Shown here one piece after another: positions 61,558 through 64,000 of a DNA stretch of 64,000 bases. The position numbers were made by a program, and so were the translations under genes. This stretch comes from Chelydra serpentina (Eukaryota; Chordata; Testudines; Chelydridae): NCBI GenBank assembly GCA_037349315.1, contig JBAIAC010000006.1, positions 54,494,501-54,558,500 of the forward strand. The letters are read 5' to 3'. Under the pieces are notes generated by a model. The model searched no databases. It saw nothing but the letters and a program-made list of their open reading frames with translations, and had not been told where the DNA came from. How positions within the stretch are numbered: position 1 is the first letter of the stretch; each line of letters starts with the position of its first letter.

Positions 61558-62415
61558 GATGTGTCCAGTTCTTGTATCCATGCTTCAAAAAGGATGCGGA
61601 AAATTGGAAAGGGTTCATTAAAGAGCTACAAGAATGATTTGAGCTCTAGAAAACATTCCTGATAGTAAAAGCCTTAACTTTCTCAGAGATTGAGCTTTAT
61701 AAAAGGTTGGTCACCATCTACAAATGCCTACATGGGGAAGATATTTCTGATAATATAGGACTATTTAATCTAGCAGACAGCCATAATAAATGCAATATTT
61801 GGAAGCTGAAACTAGACAAATTCAGACTAGAAGTAAGATACACATTTTAAGTAGTGAAAGTAATTAACTATTGGAACAACTTACTTAGGAACATAGTGGA
61901 ATCTCATCACTTGAAGTCTTTAAGTCAAGACTGAATGTTTTCTGAAACATAGACTCCAGCTCAGTGCTTCTCAACTGGTGGGTTTTGACTCCTAACGGGG
62001 CCCATGAAAGGCAAATGGGGTGGCTGTAAGGTGTTGATAATTTCATTACAATCTAAAGGAAAAAAATCTCATTTCCCCCACTTCCCATTCACTCGGATCC
62101 TTTATGGTTAAGTATTATCGGTTATCCACTTGATACACACATACATTATATATGTGTATCAGTATTAGCATTGATAAAATTCTTTAACTCTGACTTTAAC
62201 AGTAAATGTAAAGGGATCATGATTTTTTTTTTAAATTTTATTTCAAATAAGGGCTTATCAACCTGAAAAGATTGAAAAACACTGCTATAGCTCAAACAGA
62301 AGTTATGGGCTTGATGCAGAAATTACTGGGTGAAGTCCTAGGGCTTGTTTTAAGCAGGTCAGGCTAGATAGTAAAAATGGTCTCTTTGGCCTTAAAAATA
62401 TCTATGAATCTATGT
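61558..62415 (+). mobile_element. Old L3/CR1-like LINE 3' end, split by a hAT element
   Basis: The part at 61,558-61,953 holds broken C-terminal reverse-transcriptase coding sequence. It has a GTGTCCAGTTCTTGTATCCA block, an ACTAGACAAATTCAGACTAG block and an ACTATTGGAACAACTTACTTAGG block. The part at 62,293-62,415 carries the 3' UTR, ending CTATGAATCTATG. It is older than the intact CR1 copies and has no usable frame. Confidence 0.7.
61962..62284. mobile_element. hAT element inserted in the old LINE
   Basis: The start is CAGTGCTTCTCAACTGG and the end AAAACACTG, of the same family type as the element at 6195. The 8-bp flanks CTCCAGCT (61,954-61,961) and CTATAGCT (62,285-62,292) match at six positions. 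The insertion is old, but younger than the LINE. Confidence 0.72.
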
Positions 62416-63930
62416 AATGTTCTTTTAGAAGGCAGAATATAGAATAGGGACTTTATTATCATCTTATCTGCCCATCACTTTGGTATCTGAGCATATCTTA
62501 TTTTCTGCAGCAATGAGGGTGCCTAGTATGTAGTCTTTATTTCTTGTTGCTGTTTAAATATTTGGCTCTTTTGCATAAGAAATACGTATAGCTTTATTTC
62601 CCTGTGTGTCTTGTGGGAATCCCATTAATGACACTATGGTATTGGTAAACATTTAGTTTAGTGCTTGTGATTTACAGAAGGGTGAGAGGAGTGCAACATT
62701 TTGTTCCTTCTGCAAGTTAGTCAAACTACAATTGAGATCTAGTACTTTGGGGTCCTCAATTTTTATGACTGTGAGCAATAGGACTCTTAGGAATAAAAAG
62801 CATGTTGTTATTTTAGGTTCTGCTACTGCCTTTGGCTCTCTCTTGGCTTCTTTATATTCTCTTTCTGGCTTATAAGAAGTTATAAGAAGTTGGTTTTTGG
62901 TCACGTTTGGATCAGTGTTGTCTTGGATCTTGCCTGTCAATTCTGTATTTTGAGAGGATGGACATCTTTTTTTCATTTTTCTGGGTACTATTGTTACCTC
63001 ATAAACGCCGATATTGCTTTCTAGATACTGGATCTGCCATATTCCCAGCCCACCCAAAAACCTGCTTTCCCAGTATCAAAAAATAAAACACATCTTTACC
63101 TTTTAGCTCATATAAATAATTTAGTTGCCTAATCTATAATCCTGCCATATTCTTGGAAGTCAATAAAATTGTGTAAGACTTCACAATGCAAATATTTTCC
63201 CTAAATTATGTGAATTATTGCATAGGAAACAAAGTGAAAAAATACACTTCATCAGTTCTACTAACGGTGTTCGTATTTTTATTTTTCTATATATTTGCTC
63301 TCCTTATTCTGATAAAATATGTGCCTTTTAATCTAAGTTTACCAATAGTATATATGTGAACTACATGCAGGGATTCAGTCACTCAAGTGCCTTACCAAAA
63401 ATAAACTTCCTGATGCTTCTAAGTAATAATTCCAAACTTCTGATAACAGGAACATTGAGTGCAGTTTTATGGTCCTTGCGGTACTTTTTTTTGGATACTT
63501 TAAGCAATGAATTATAAATAGTGAATCTTCCATTTCCTTCTTTCACAGGCTATCCCGAGCCATATTCTGCCTTTTACTGTGCCAAAGCTATTTTGGATTG
63601 TTGTGTTACTTAAGTGAAAGATATGTTGTAAGGCTCTGTCATTTCAGTTATTCAAAACTAGTATTTTACCTTATATATTTTAGCATTTAGCCAACAAAAA
63701 TATAGCATTTAGAGGGACTTCTCCAGATAAAATGAAATAAACCAAAGGTGGCCAGGAGCACATACAAAGGAATGTAAGTTGATCAAAAACATAAAGTTAT
63801 ATAGATTCATAGCTTTTAAGTACCTCTGGCACAATGGAACTCTCAACATAACGGTAAAGCTCATCTGAGTGAGAAACAGACCTTTCTACAGAATGGTCTG
63901 AGACTGTGGAGTAAACTCCCTAATTAAAAA
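62416..63930. other. No recognised feature
   Basis: AT-rich DNA. A 134-codon minus-strand frame at 62,653-63,057 lacks motifs and is not called. Confidence 0.4.
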
Positions 63931-63931
63931 A

Positions 63932-64000
63932 GTTACTACCTGCTCTGTAACTGTTCTTCTTCAAGATGTGCTGCACATGTCCATTCCACTTCAGGTGTGC
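63932..64000. mobile_element. Element end running off the window
   Basis: The sequence TAACTGTTCTTCTTCAAGATG, followed by TGCACATGTCCATTCCACTT, resembles a dispersed repeat common in turtles. It is cut by the window end, so the class is uncertain. Confidence 0.4.

Noticed and set aside
62653..63057. 134-codon minus-strand frame
   Set aside because: Lys/Thr-rich without any motif; plausible as chance in AT-rich DNA.

Overview
This window is non-coding-rich vertebrate nuclear DNA built almost entirely from transposable elements. I found no host protein-coding gene, tRNA or rRNA that I can support. The content points to a reptile, most likely a turtle. It has several CR1 LINEs with 3' ends made of ATTCTATG-type repeats, CR1 fragments of at least three ages, an old MIR-like SINE layer, many hAT-type non-autonomous elements with 8-bp target duplications, and a PIF-Harbinger family with TTA/TAA/CTA duplications. 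The species assignment is inference from repeat content.

Layout. Positions 1-12,400 hold scattered MITEs, one CR1 tail at 9.3-9.8 kb, and a hAT element nested inside another hAT-like element at 10.6-11.8 kb. Positions 12,432-18,027 are a complete, apparently intact autonomous Harbinger transposon flanked by TTA. It carries a DDE transposase on the plus strand. Convergent to it, on the minus strand, is a two-exon Myb/SANT (trihelix) plus coiled-coil gene. The single intron of that gene holds a ten-copy GC-rich minisatellite and an unexplained 110-codon plus-strand ORF. Each main gene has its own AATAAA signal, and the two signals face each other. Positions 19.1-20.0 kb hold a decayed LINE fragment of a non-CR1 family, and 20.15-20.87 kb a palindromic MITE split by a hAT insertion.

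Positions 22,280-26,191 are a nearly full-length minus-strand CR1 with open ORF1 (SGNH hydrolase) and ORF2 (endonuclease plus reverse transcriptase). About 270 bp away, in the opposite orientation, is a second CR1 copy (26,464-28,366) that is 5'-truncated and broken. Together they form an inverted repeat with arms of about 1.9 kb. Positions 32.8-34.5 kb and 35.7-37.7 kb hold two older minus-strand CR1 copies, the first split by a GC-rich LTR-like insertion. The rest (38-64 kb) is sparse. It holds an LTR-like GC-rich block at 40.2 kb, hAT elements at 42.4, 50.9, 54.2 and 62.0 kb, Harbinger MITEs at 43.7 and 48.7 kb, MIR-like SINEs at 47.4 and 48.1 kb, simple repeats, and long AT-rich stretches with no recognisable feature.

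How the parts relate. The Harbinger element encodes both proteins that this superfamily is known to need, a transposase and a Myb-like DNA-binding partner. Its ends resemble those of four short MITEs in the window, so it may be a source of enzyme for them. The open CR1 could have been a recent source of enzyme for short CR1 tails. Both statements are inference. No computation was run; identities are judged by eye.
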